Assembly: GCF_044596045.1 (NCBI RefSeq)
Contig: NZ_CP138995.1
Coordinates: 1,736,001-1,800,000, forward strand
Reading direction: 5' to 3'
Source: Flagellimonas sp947499585
Lineage (GTDB): Bacteria > Bacteroidota > Bacteroidia > Flavobacteriales > Flavobacteriaceae
Length of the DNA stretch: 64,000 nt
Shown here: positions 28,196 through 36,776 of the stretch, in pieces
Layout: each line of letters starts with the position of its first letter
How positions within the stretch are numbered: the first letter of the stretch is position 1
Translations under genes and position numbers: made by a program
Notes under the pieces: model-generated
What the model saw: only the letters and a program-made list of their open reading frames with translations
What the model was told of the DNA's origin: nothing
The model's database searches: none

Positions 28196-28509
28196 AGTAA
28201 TGTTTAGTTTTAGTTTGATGTTCGCTAAAAAGAAAATCATGTATGCCGTTTCAGTGAAACAAAAATTTTGAAGAGTTGGGGAACTTTCTGTTTTTTGCGA
28301 ACGGTTAAACTTATCTTAAAATAATAGGAAGACCTTAAAAATTACCTCAACAAAAAACATACATGATAAAAAAAATGGCTTTTTTTTACGAAATTGATAA
28401 AACCCCTTATTTTAGAGGGTCTCAGAAGCAAAGCGAAAGTTTCCAATTTTAGTTGGATTCCAGTTTGTATAGGTATTGTTGAGGTGCTATTGGAAAGTTG
28501 TAGAGTAAT
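28196..28509. other. 314-base gap between the sensor gene and the barrel-fusion gene
   Basis: This gap must hold the promoter of the glucan cluster. I see a 13-bp palindrome at 28248-28260 (listed separately) and an A8-TGGC-T8 pattern near 28370. No TAnnTTTG box is clear on the minus strand. No small gene is evident. Confidence 0.5.
28248..28260. promoter_or_regulatory. Palindrome upstream of the glucan cluster
   Basis: GTTTCAGTGAAAC has 6-base perfect arms around one central base and lies 53 bases upstream of the barrel-fusion ATG. It is a candidate site for the LuxR-type regulator encoded next door. The assignment is positional only. Confidence 0.35.
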
Positions 28510-31326
28510 TTACAGTTTAAGGATGTAGTTTACCAAGTTATCATCATGGGTTAAGTCCATTTTTTTGCGAAGTCTGTACCTTTTGATCTCTACACTTCTT
28601 GGTGAAATGTTCAATAAAGGAGCTATTTCTTTTGATGATAAGTTTAAACGAAGGTAAGCGCATAACCTAATATCGTTAGGAGATAGATTGGGGTGGGCTT
28701 TTTTTAATTTCTTCAAAAACTTTCTATCCGCATTGTTAAAAGCTTCTTTGAACAACTCCCAATCATCATTTTGATTTAGGCTTTTATCAATAATAGTAAT
28801 GATTGGTTTAACAGAATTTTTATCTTCTACATTGGATACGAGTTGTTCTTTGACTTTGGATAGCAACTCATTCTTTTTAATTATACTTAAGGTTGATGCT
28901 GCTAATTCATTGCTCTTACTTCTAAATTCTTCTTTGAGCTGCTCGTTTTTGATTTTGATTATTTCTTTCTCGTTTTGAGCTTTTGCCAACTCTATATCCC
29001 GCTTATTCTTTTCAATTAGTTTTTGTTGTCGTTTGTGGTAATGCCTTTTGTATAAATTGTGAATTATAATTGAACCCAATACTGCCCCTAGAAAATAAAA
29101 TGTCAACATTAGGTTGGATATATACCAAGGTCTAGCAATTTTAAAAGAGTAAGTAGCAATATTGTTGGAAATTCTGTCACCAATTTTTGCCCTGACATTA
29201 AACGTATACTCGCCAAAAGGAAGATTTTCGAAGGTTGCAGAAGACTTTTGGGACCAATCACTCCAGTTAGAGTAAATCCCTGAAAGTTGAAACTGATAGC
29301 TTGGCCTTAGGTATTTGTCATAATCCGCAGTATAAAAAGACATTTCAAGATTGTTTTCATCACTTTCAAAACTGCCTTTTAGGCTTTTACTTAATAACTC
29401 TTTTTCATTTTCACCTGTGTTTTTACCTGCTTTTCTAATGCTACTTATATTTACGCTAAAATCCCGCTCACTAAAATCATCTACATCAATAGTTACATAC
29501 CCAGAACTGGTTCCAAATAAATATTTTCCTTCTTCTTCTAGCGCTGTAACACTTTCATACCCTACAATTCCACTTCGCACGTTTTCAGTTAATGGAATAG
29601 ATTTAATGATTGGAGTGTTAGACAAGTTTCCGCGGGATACAAAACTGATATTGGAATTTGTAAATACCCATAAATAATCATTCTTATTATCCACTGTCAT
29701 TTTACCTGAAAGATATTCGTCTTTTGTATAAGCTTTACTCAGAATACTATCCTTGACAAACGTTTTGTCTTTTTTATCATATTTTAAAATTCCGTTTTCA
29801 TATGAATACAATAAATCTCCTTTATATTTTAATATTCCTGAATTGGAGCCTTTAATTAATGTGTCTACGGATACATTTTTCGCTTTAGAAAAAGCACTAT
29901 CAACCTCAATTCTAAAAACTCCCTTGTATTCATGGTTTACAAAAATCTCTTCTTCCAACGTCTCAAAATAGCGCGATGAATGATTAAACCCTTCAATCTT
30001 GTTTTTAATATGCCATCCATCACTTGATTTTTCCAGCACATATAGTCCATCATAATTTCCTTGTAAAAGAAGGTTGGGGTCACCATTTAAATCGCTTACA
30101 TTCCAAGTGCCCTGAATATCAGCAATTCTTCTAGCTTTATTTTCGTCAATAATAAATGTACCGGTATGATGGCCACAGAATAAAGTTTGTCCAATTATAT
30201 TTAAAGACCATACTTGACCTTGGGTACTGTTGATTAGTCTGAAATCAGTATCACTATCTAATTCCTTATAAAACAGTCCCTGATTTGTTCCCAAATACAA
30301 AATGTTATTAAGAACAACGGAAGCATACACACTTCCCGCAACTCCTTTATTGTCATGGTATACTTTAAATGCAGATTTAAGATTTACATAACTGATTCCG
30401 TTATCAAGTCCAAGCCAAATGTTATTATCAAAATCTTCATATAGGGATAAAACAGTGTTGTTCCGCAATCCTTTTATTTGATCTATATGAGATATCAAAT
30501 TTCCATTTTCATCCAAATAGATCATACCATGAGAGATGGTGCCTAAAACAAAGCCTCCGTCTGTCAATTCCAGAGCGCTGTATATACTCACATTGGATAA
30601 CAATGTGTCTGCAGTTATATTCCATTTGTTAAAAGAATCATTTTGATTTTTATAAAATCCGTTGTGACGAGTAAGAACCAATAAATCTCCTTGGTGCTGA
30701 AAAATGTTGATTACTTCATCTTGTTTAAAGGGTTCAGCATCATAGACCAATACATCTTTACCGTTCTCAATCTTAAAAATTCCTTTACCAAGTCTTTGAA
30801 AATAAATACTTTGATTGAGGTTGAATATTTTAGGTGAGGAAGTGTCAGAATCAATAACATTAACCGAATTATCCTTTAAATCGTAGATATAGATCCGATC
30901 AAGGGATTGGAACACTATCCACTGATCCATGTCCAAAATGTTCCAGAACTCTTCATCTTGTTTAAAATCCTTTTTTATCTTTTTTGATAAGGAGTTGTAT
31001 TGAAGCATCCCAAAATCATCTTCTTGCCAATACCCAAATTCCGTATAGCAACCTGTATATATTTTGTCGCCTACAACTTTTACTGATCTAATTATGGTTT
31101 CATTTGGTGAAGGGAACAATGTCCATTTAGCGCCGTTAAACTCTAAAAGTCCTTTGCTGTTGGCTACATAAATTACTTTGTCTCCGGCTTGCGAGATAGC
31201 CCAGTTTTGGTTTTCAGCCAAATAATCTGAAGGAGCATAATTTTTAATAGGGGGTAACTCTTGCGCAAACAATGTGGCGCCAATGACCAAAGAAACTAGG
31301 ATTAATATTTTCTTAGTATTATTCAC
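28510..31326 (-). CDS. Membrane-spanning beta-propeller sensor with LuxR-type DNA-binding domain
   Basis: This 938-residue protein has a signal peptide (to about residue 22) and a long periplasmic part (about 30-650) of propeller-like repeats such as DNNIWLGLDNGISYVNL. A Y_Y_Y domain follows (about 660-730; YQFQLSGIYSNWSDW, LPFGEYTFNVRA). One membrane helix (about 735-757), a charged coiled coil (about 765-850) and a C-terminal LuxR/GerE helix-turn-helix (about 875-938; NLSSKEIAPLLNISPRSVEIKRYRLRKK, then NYILKL) complete it. There is no histidine kinase or receiver domain, so the signal must pass directly from the periplasm to DNA. It probably senses beta-glucan fragments and drives the downstream cluster. 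Confidence 0.88.
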   Translation of the reverse strand: MNNTKKILILVSLVIGATLFAQELPPIKNYAPSDYLAENQNWAISQAGDKVIYVANSKGLLEFNGAKWTLFPSPNETIIRSVKVVGDKIYTGCYTEFGYWQEDDFGMLQYNSLSKKIKKDFKQDEEFWNILDMDQWIVFQSLDRIYIYDLKDNSVNVIDSDTSSPKIFNLNQSIYFQRLGKGIFKIENGKDVLVYDAEPFKQDEVINIFQHQGDLLVLTRHNGFYKNQNDSFNKWNITADTLLSNVSIYSALELTDGGFVLGTISHGMIYLDENGNLISHIDQIKGLRNNTVLSLYEDFDNNIWLGLDNGISYVNLKSAFKVYHDNKGVAGSVYASVVLNNILYLGTNQGLFYKELDSDTDFRLINSTQGQVWSLNIIGQTLFCGHHTGTFIIDENKARRIADIQGTWNVSDLNGDPNLLLQGNYDGLYVLEKSSDGWHIKNKIEGFNHSSRYFETLEEEIFVNHEYKGVFRIEVDSAFSKAKNVSVDTLIKGSNSGILKYKGDLLYSYENGILKYDKKDKTFVKDSILSKAYTKDEYLSGKMTVDNKNDYLWVFTNSNISFVSRGNLSNTPIIKSIPLTENVRSGIVGYESVTALEEEGKYLFGTSSGYVTIDVDDFSERDFSVNISSIRKAGKNTGENEKELLSKSLKGSFESDENNLEMSFYTADYDKYLRPSYQFQLSGIYSNWSDWSQKSSATFENLPFGEYTFNVRAKIGDRISNNIATYSFKIARPWYISNLMLTFYFLGAVLGSIIIHNLYKRHYHKRQQKLIEKNKRDIELAKAQNEKEIIKIKNEQLKEEFRSKSNELAASTLSIIKKNELLSKVKEQLVSNVEDKNSVKPIITIIDKSLNQNDDWELFKEAFNNADRKFLKKLKKAHPNLSPNDIRLCAYLRLNLSSKEIAPLLNISPRSVEIKRYRLRKKMDLTHDDNLVNYILKL

Positions 31327-31358
31327 TTGAGTTTAACTTGGATTTGATAAAAGTACCA

Positions 31359-31371
31359 ACTAGTTACTAGT
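31359..31371. promoter_or_regulatory. ACTAGT-T-ACTAGT repeat before the sensor gene
   Basis: Two ACTAGT units separated by one base form a 13-bp palindrome, 33 bases upstream of the sensor ATG. It could be an operator in the 5' region of the regulator gene. Evidence is symmetry and position only. Confidence 0.3.
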
Positions 31372-31632
31372 AATTAATTAGTGCGATACGTTTAAGAATA
31401 TTTGAAAGTCAAATAAAATAATAACTAGAGTTGCAGACAACTATTCCTTTTTTCACGCAGTTGTAAATTAAGCAAAATCATTTACTTCTTTCTTTTTTTT
31501 TGAAAACCAATAGTCACTTTAAAAGCCCAAGGGATATAAAATGGGTCAAAAATGCAAAATAGGAAATTGTGAAAGGATTTAAAAAAACATGAATTCTTTA
31601 TATTAACAATGATGATTGCTCTGCATTTAAAG

Positions 31633-31640
31633 TAACTTTG
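31633..31640 (+). promoter_or_regulatory. Bacteroidota -7 box for the orphan gene
   Basis: TAACTTTG matches TAnnTTTG and lies 48 bases before the ATG at 31688. A TTG at 31616-31618 is closer than the usual -33 spacing. Confidence 0.4.
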
Positions 31641-31687
31641 TCTGGATAGACCAATAAACCAAAACTTTAATTTTTCTTAACTGGGAG

Positions 31688-32290
31688 ATGGGCGAATTTT
31701 TCAAAGCCGAATTAAAAGACCGCTTTTTAGAGTATGCTTTAAAACGTAGGGACTATTTTGAAATTCAAGTTCTTTATGATGAATTTCTACGTCCTAATTA
31801 TACCCTTGGGTTTGTTGAAAAATTGATTAAGGAAATACGGGAATATGATTCCAGTCTGTTGGATATTATGAGCGGTAATGGCGTGCAAATATTCATGCTA
31901 GCCTCTACACCGAGTACCCATTTGTTTTTAAACGAAGGTGGGTTTAAGGACATGCATGTAAAAGAAGAGGAAAAATGGGATGTTTTTTTAGATCAACTTT
32001 CGGGTAATCGTAAGTTGTCAAAAGATGAGAAAAAACTGCTTAAAAAAAATTCCTCCTCATTAAAGCGTGAAAAAACATTGCTCATTACAATGATTTCTGC
32101 CATTGTCATAAGTTTTTTGTTTACCCTTTTTAGTATTTTGAAAAGTGCGTTGTTAGAGCCAGAGTATGTTCCAGCAGATGAATTTGAGCGGAAATTGGAA
32201 CAGGTCCGTATAGAATATCTTCAAAAAAATGAAAGATTGGAAAAGGAATTGGAAAAAGCCAAGTCCACAATAGATTCCTTAACGGAATAA
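31688..32290 (+). CDS. Orphan single-helix membrane protein with C-terminal coiled coil
   Basis: I do not recognise a family. The 200-residue protein begins with a cytoplasmic-looking domain (about 1-125) that is helical and charged (RFLEYALKRRDYFEIQVLYDEFL, LIKEIREYDSSLLDIMSGNG). One membrane helix (about 132-152) and a C-terminal coiled coil (about 160-200; YLQKNERLEKELEKAKSTID) follow. It is the only plus-strand gene between the glucan and galactoside clusters and has its own -7 box. No enzyme motif is visible. Base composition is like its neighbours. Confidence 0.6.
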   Translation: MGEFFKAELKDRFLEYALKRRDYFEIQVLYDEFLRPNYTLGFVEKLIKEIREYDSSLLDIMSGNGVQIFMLASTPSTHLFLNEGGFKDMHVKEEEKWDVFLDQLSGNRKLSKDEKKLLKKNSSSLKREKTLLITMISAIVISFLFTLFSILKSALLEPEYVPADEFERKLEQVRIEYLQKNERLEKELEKAKSTIDSLTE

Positions 32291-32496
32291 GGTTCGTTCA
32301 TTTAGTTTATTTTTTTGGCTCATTGCTGTTAAAAAGATTATAAACAATATGAATTGCCCCAAATTAAATCCCTATCAATTTAGAATTATGAGTTCATGAT
32401 ATCCAGCGTTAAATTCTATCTTTTGATGCTTTTTCCAAACGACAATAATTATCCTTTAACCCTATTGATGTATAAACCAATTTGAATTAATTATAA

Positions 32497-34053
32497 TCAG
32501 TTGTGAGTTCCTATCAATTTTGAAGGCTCACTCTTTAAGGAAATCAGAGAGCCTTCAAGATCCGGATATTTTTTTCTTAAGGTATCGTATTCAGGGTTTA
32601 TGGCATGTTTGCCCCAAATACCCAACATCAATTTTAAATTCTCTTCATCTTCTGGATACTGTCCTTTATCATCAGTTTCAATGATCCAATCCTCCAAAAC
32701 GCTGGAATATTCTTTTAAGACGTTATCATAGTTAGAATCATTTGCGAGGTTATTCAACTCAAAAGGGTCACTGGGTAGATGATATAATTCTTTTTCCGGT
32801 CTTTCGTCAGACATAAATATGTCTTGAACAGAATTCAATTTTTTAGCATTATGTAATTGGTGCATGACCTTAACGAACTCGATACCGTCAAAATCCATAT
32901 AAGTGGGTTGTGTATATGGCCTGTCAGTCTTAAAATTTCGGATGTACTTATACTCTTTTGATCGTACCGAACGGATTCTATCAATCGTAAAATCACAGCG
33001 ATCCCTTGTTGAAATAACGTAATTCCTTTTATAGGCGTCGCCAAACATATTCTGCCCTTCCGTATAATTGGGTATCTCAATATTGGCCAAGGCCATAGAT
33101 CCGGTTCCAATATCCAGTCCGCTTACCAAGTCTTCTTTGACCGTTCCAGGTGTTAACGTATTAATATTCTTAGTAAAGTCAGCAACTATCAAAGGAACAT
33201 GAAGACCGCCATCATATAAGAATTGTTTGTTTCGTGTCAGTCTCATTCCATGGTCCGAAAAAAAGAATACCACGGTATTTTCCAACAAACCATTATCCCT
33301 TAAATCTTTAATGATCTTCCCTACTTTTTCGTCGGTTATTTGAATAGCATCAAGATGATTGGCATACTCTTCAACAATTACCGGATGGTTTGGCAAGTAA
33401 GGAGGTAGTTCTATCTTTGAACGGTCAACAGGGGTCTTTACATTGTCCTTGAAAGTATTGGAAAATATCTCTTTTCCTCCTTTTAACTGTATTTGCCCAA
33501 AGAAGGGTTGGTGATTCTTCAAGGTATCCAAGTTTAAATGGACTCCGCTTTTGCCATATAAAGGATGTAACTTATAATCTTGTGTGTATAAATCCCTTCT
33601 GTCATACATGAAGTTATAGTCATCTTTACCATTGTTAAAGGTGAAATAACCGGCATTTTTAAAAAGCTCTGGAATGGTTTTTAAACTATCTGGCAAATAG
33701 ATAGCTGACTCTTTTGTTCTAGAGCTGTGATGATTGTGCGCTCCTGTAGTTGTTGACATCACTCCTGTAATAATACTGGAACGACTTGCTGAACATACAG
33801 GTGCAGGCATAAAAACATTGGTATACACTACACCTTGTTTGGCAAGGCTATCAATATTTGGAGTTGAAATAATAGTTGTGCCGTATGCACCTAACAAGGG
33901 AGCGGTGTCTTCAAGAAAAATCCATAAAATATTTGGGCGGGATTCATGTTCCGTTGATTGTTTTTTCTCAGCACATGAACTACACAATATTGTCGTCAAG
34001 ACTGTTAATAAGAATCTTGCCTGCCATTTTTTATAAATCTTCATAATCATCAT
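32497..34053 (-). CDS. S1-family sulfatase lipoprotein (Cys-type)
   Basis: This 518-residue lipoprotein (lipid Cys at about 27) has the arylsulfatase fold. Metal-binding NILWIFLEDTAPLLGAYG lies near 41. The formylglycine motif is PVCSASRSSIITG with Cys 87 and Arg 91 (C-x-A-x-R). FFFSDHGMRLTRNKQFLYDGG near 265 carries metal ligands. Cys 87 must be oxidised to formylglycine to be active. The only FGE-like protein in the window (44698-45678) lacks the usual cysteines, so a maturase elsewhere is needed. The gene is last in the operon GHMP kinase, nucleotidyltransferase, GH36, sulfatase, and starts right after the GH36 stop. A sulfated alpha-galactoside is the likely kind of substrate, by context. 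Confidence 0.92.
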   Translation of the reverse strand: MMIMKIYKKWQARFLLTVLTTILCSSCAEKKQSTEHESRPNILWIFLEDTAPLLGAYGTTIISTPNIDSLAKQGVVYTNVFMPAPVCSASRSSIITGVMSTTTGAHNHHSSRTKESAIYLPDSLKTIPELFKNAGYFTFNNGKDDYNFMYDRRDLYTQDYKLHPLYGKSGVHLNLDTLKNHQPFFGQIQLKGGKEIFSNTFKDNVKTPVDRSKIELPPYLPNHPVIVEEYANHLDAIQITDEKVGKIIKDLRDNGLLENTVVFFFSDHGMRLTRNKQFLYDGGLHVPLIVADFTKNINTLTPGTVKEDLVSGLDIGTGSMALANIEIPNYTEGQNMFGDAYKRNYVISTRDRCDFTIDRIRSVRSKEYKYIRNFKTDRPYTQPTYMDFDGIEFVKVMHQLHNAKKLNSVQDIFMSDERPEKELYHLPSDPFELNNLANDSNYDNVLKEYSSVLEDWIIETDDKGQYPEDEENLKLMLGIWGKHAINPEYDTLRKKYPDLEGSLISLKSEPSKLIGTHN

Positions 34054-35895
34054 TTAATTGGTCGCTTTAAAAGAAATTAATCCTGAAGCTGGGACATTAA
34101 AAGAGTAGGTGCCCTCAGATAACTCTATGGTTTCTTTTTTTGTTTCCGTACCAAGACAATCCATTATTTTATACTCAAAATTTTTAGATTTTCCATTGAT
34201 TACCATCACTATTCTATTGGATGTTTTCGCGTTGATTATATCAATTTCCTCAAATTTTTCTATCTGTACATCTACTATTTGATCATTGAATATGGTGGTT
34301 ATTTTTTTGTTGTTTTTGGCTGCTTCAAGTATAGGATAATTGGTCAACGGGCTTGTGGGGTGAAAATCACCGTCCAACAACACCTCTCTGTTTTTAAGCC
34401 AATAATCTGTATAGAATTTAATCATCTTAAAATGGTCTTCAGGAATATCTTCCAGCCTAACCGAAATTTGTGGTACGGAATACATTACGTTGAGCATTTG
34501 TAATGCTGCTACTTCAACGGGTTCATCATAATGCCACATTAACATATCGGAATGAACCGCCGTTGAACCGCTTAACAGTCTTAAATCTGAGGTTCTAATT
34601 CTATTCACAGATGAGAGATTTGGGCAATCCGTTGCTCGGAACATATTCCCATATTTTCGCATGGCCGGACCCACATAAGGTTGTCTGAATTCAATCATGA
34701 TATCAGGTTTGATTTCTTGAAGTGATTTTACCAAATCAGTCATCAATACATCGGTCGCTTCATTAACGGAAGCATGGTCACGCCCATCATCCATGGTGAA
34801 TTTGGTGTCTTCATCCGCAATAAACCTTCCAATAAAATCCAGCTTAAAACCATCTAAATCCCAATTGTTTGTTGCATCTACATAGGTTTTGATAATGAAT
34901 TCCCTCACCTCAGGATACCTAGGATCTAAAACATATGTGCCCTGTCCGTTCCAATACCTAAGAAATTTCCCTTTCATTTTCTCATAGGCTTTTGAATTTT
35001 CACCAGCGAAAGGAACAGCATACCATAAAATAAACTTCATGCCTAGATTATGTACCTCATTTACAAACTCCTTCATTTCTGGAATCCGTTCTGGTTCCCA
35101 ATCACCCGTAAAGGCATAACCTCTATTACTGTCCATGGTTTGCCAGCCATCGTCTACAATAATGGATTCAAAACCCATTTGTTTGGCAAGTCTACACTCA
35201 GCCAGCAAATCTTTCATCGTTACGTTCTGATGATAGCTATACCAACTAGAGTAAACGGGCTTACGGGCTACTTCTGGAACTTCAACAGGTTTTAATTGGT
35301 CAAAAGATGCCCACCAATCAGCTACCTCCTCTAAGGCCTTTGAATATGATTGTGGTCTTGCATCAAAACGTATTTTAACCTCATAATCCGTCACTGATTG
35401 ATGCTTTTCTGAAAAGAAGGTCATTTCGTTATAAACAAGTCCGTCTTCTTCTTTAACACCTGAACTCATAACAACCGTGTTCAGGGATTCAGTGGCCGAA
35501 AAAGTAAGTCGATTGCTATCATCATGACCAAAAAGGGTAATAACAGGAGCTTGTTTGGCCAACATGGAACGAACTGTAGAGGGTGCCCAACTAGGTCCAA
35601 TAGTTTTGTCATTGAAGGCAGCGCTACTCCAGTACCCTGCGATATTGCTAGATGGCAATTTCCATTTTAGGGAAAATTCAGGTGGAGTTGCTCCTTTTTG
35701 ATGTGTCAGGGATATTGTTAGGATTTCAAGACCGTCACTCAATTTTTCGATGGTGGTTGCAGTTTCAAAATCCCGAAACTCTCCAGTTAATTGGACTTGT
35801 TGTCCAGCTAATTCAAAATTCTGTTCTTTTTTTTGGGCACATAAGGTTCCCGCCACAAGAAAAAATAGCAGAATTACTTTGTTTTTTTTATTCAT
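34054..35895 (-). CDS. Secreted GH36-like alpha-galactosidase
   Basis: From the ATG at 35895 the protein is 613 residues; a TTG two codons upstream is less likely. A signal peptide ends near TLCAQ. The N-terminal beta domain is followed by a GH36/GH27-clan barrel with KPVYSSWYSYHQNV, SIIVDDGWQTMDSNRGY and the nucleophile Asp in LDGFKLDFIGRF (353). The acid/base Asp lies in MFRATDCPNLS (423). This is an alpha-galactosidase-type active site acting in the periplasm. The ATG shares one base with the preceding stop, so it is translationally coupled to the nucleotidyltransferase. It is a clear paralogue of the cytoplasmic enzyme at 62611, sharing the segments around DDGWQT, KLDF and RKYGNM. Confidence 0.88.
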   Translation of the reverse strand: MNKKNKVILLFFLVAGTLCAQKKEQNFELAGQQVQLTGEFRDFETATTIEKLSDGLEILTISLTHQKGATPPEFSLKWKLPSSNIAGYWSSAAFNDKTIGPSWAPSTVRSMLAKQAPVITLFGHDDSNRLTFSATESLNTVVMSSGVKEEDGLVYNEMTFFSEKHQSVTDYEVKIRFDARPQSYSKALEEVADWWASFDQLKPVEVPEVARKPVYSSWYSYHQNVTMKDLLAECRLAKQMGFESIIVDDGWQTMDSNRGYAFTGDWEPERIPEMKEFVNEVHNLGMKFILWYAVPFAGENSKAYEKMKGKFLRYWNGQGTYVLDPRYPEVREFIIKTYVDATNNWDLDGFKLDFIGRFIADEDTKFTMDDGRDHASVNEATDVLMTDLVKSLQEIKPDIMIEFRQPYVGPAMRKYGNMFRATDCPNLSSVNRIRTSDLRLLSGSTAVHSDMLMWHYDEPVEVAALQMLNVMYSVPQISVRLEDIPEDHFKMIKFYTDYWLKNREVLLDGDFHPTSPLTNYPILEAAKNNKKITTIFNDQIVDVQIEKFEEIDIINAKTSNRIVMVINGKSKNFEYKIMDCLGTETKKETIELSEGTYSFNVPASGLISFKATN

Positions 35896-36776
35896 TACCA
35901 ATTTAGTTTTTCATGTTTTTTTTCTAAATATTGTTTTACAGCTATAATATCTGATTTCGCTGTCAAATCTGGAACATGCTCAGAAAAAGGGACGCCGATA
36001 GTAGTGTCTGGGTAGTCTTGAATCATATTCAATAATGCAGTAGGCAATTCTTTTTCGTTTCTTGTTTCGTTAAGCGGGCAATTTTTAAGGTATTCGTAAA
36101 ACATGATGCCATCAAACTTAAATATGTTCATGCTTACCCTCAATTTACCATCAGCATCTTTATAATTGTCTATTAGACTTAAATCCGGTTTTTCAACGAT
36201 TTGCTGTAAATGACCTTTATGATCTAGCTTAGCCAATGCGAAACGGGAAATTCTTTCTTTGGTAAATTCAAGACTATCACGATCATAGCTAATAAAAGCA
36301 TTTGGACTATTGGTTTCCCTTAGCGCTTTCAAGGCTGCTATAGAATACAGGTTATCACTATTACATACCGAATAGCTCGCCATTTTTAATTCCGGGTATT
36401 GTTCTATAGCTTGAAAAACAGCGTCCGCAGTACCTAGCGGTTTTATTCGGTCTTTTGGAATGTGCTGCGTTGCAAAGGAGATCCATAATCCGTGGAAGTT
36501 GTTCTCGCTGTCTTTGCCTCCATAATATTCTTTGAATAAAGTAGCATTTGCCCCAACAACAATATAGATGTATTTATATCCAGCTTTTTGTGCATTATTT
36601 AGCAAATAATCCATAAAAGGTCTTTTATCCTTTCCAACTGAAATTAATCCTTTACTCCGCTCATTGGCCTGTTTTATTTCTTCCTGCGTTAAATCTCCTT
36701 GATTGGAAGTATCTGTTTTTTTCATTCTTGAAGACGCTCCGCCCGCAAGAATTATCAAAGTAGCATGTGATTTCAT
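35895..36776 (-). CDS. Sugar-1-phosphate nucleotidyltransferase-like protein
   Basis: This 293-residue protein has a Rossmann-like nucleotidyltransferase core. LIILAGGASSRMKK near residue 7 is the nucleotide-binding loop. GLISVGKDKRPFMDYLL near 43 and SVCNSDNLYSI near 137 (metal-site Asp) follow, as does LQQIVEKPDLS near 194. There is no signal peptide. It overlaps the upstream GHMP kinase by 4 bases (ATGA). Together the two could phosphorylate a released sugar and then make the nucleotide sugar, without a Leloir-type GalT. Which nucleotide and sugar it uses cannot be read from the sequence. Confidence 0.82.
   Translation of the reverse strand: MKSHATLIILAGGASSRMKKTDTSNQGDLTQEEIKQANERSKGLISVGKDKRPFMDYLLNNAQKAGYKYIYIVVGANATLFKEYYGGKDSENNFHGLWISFATQHIPKDRIKPLGTADAVFQAIEQYPELKMASYSVCNSDNLYSIAALKALRETNSPNAFISYDRDSLEFTKERISRFALAKLDHKGHLQQIVEKPDLSLIDNYKDADGKLRVSMNIFKFDGIMFYEYLKNCPLNETRNEKELPTALLNMIQDYPDTTIGVPFSEHVPDLTAKSDIIAVKQYLEKKHEKLNW

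Larger units (their letters stand above)
31327..31687. other. Divergent intergenic region (361 bases)
   Basis: The region separates the sensor gene and the orphan gene at 31688. It contains the ACTAGT direct repeat at 31359-31371 and a -7 box at 31633-31640. The rest is AT-rich, and I see no further gene. Confidence 0.55.

Noticed and set aside
28364..28390. A8-TGGC-T8 pattern that could be a hairpin
   Set aside because: It is a purely A/T stem in an AT-rich gap, thermally weak and probably a chance pattern.
12260..31326. Horizontal-transfer island with mobile elements
   Set aside because: No transposase, integrase, tRNA or flanking repeats were seen, and base composition looks like the neighbours by eye.
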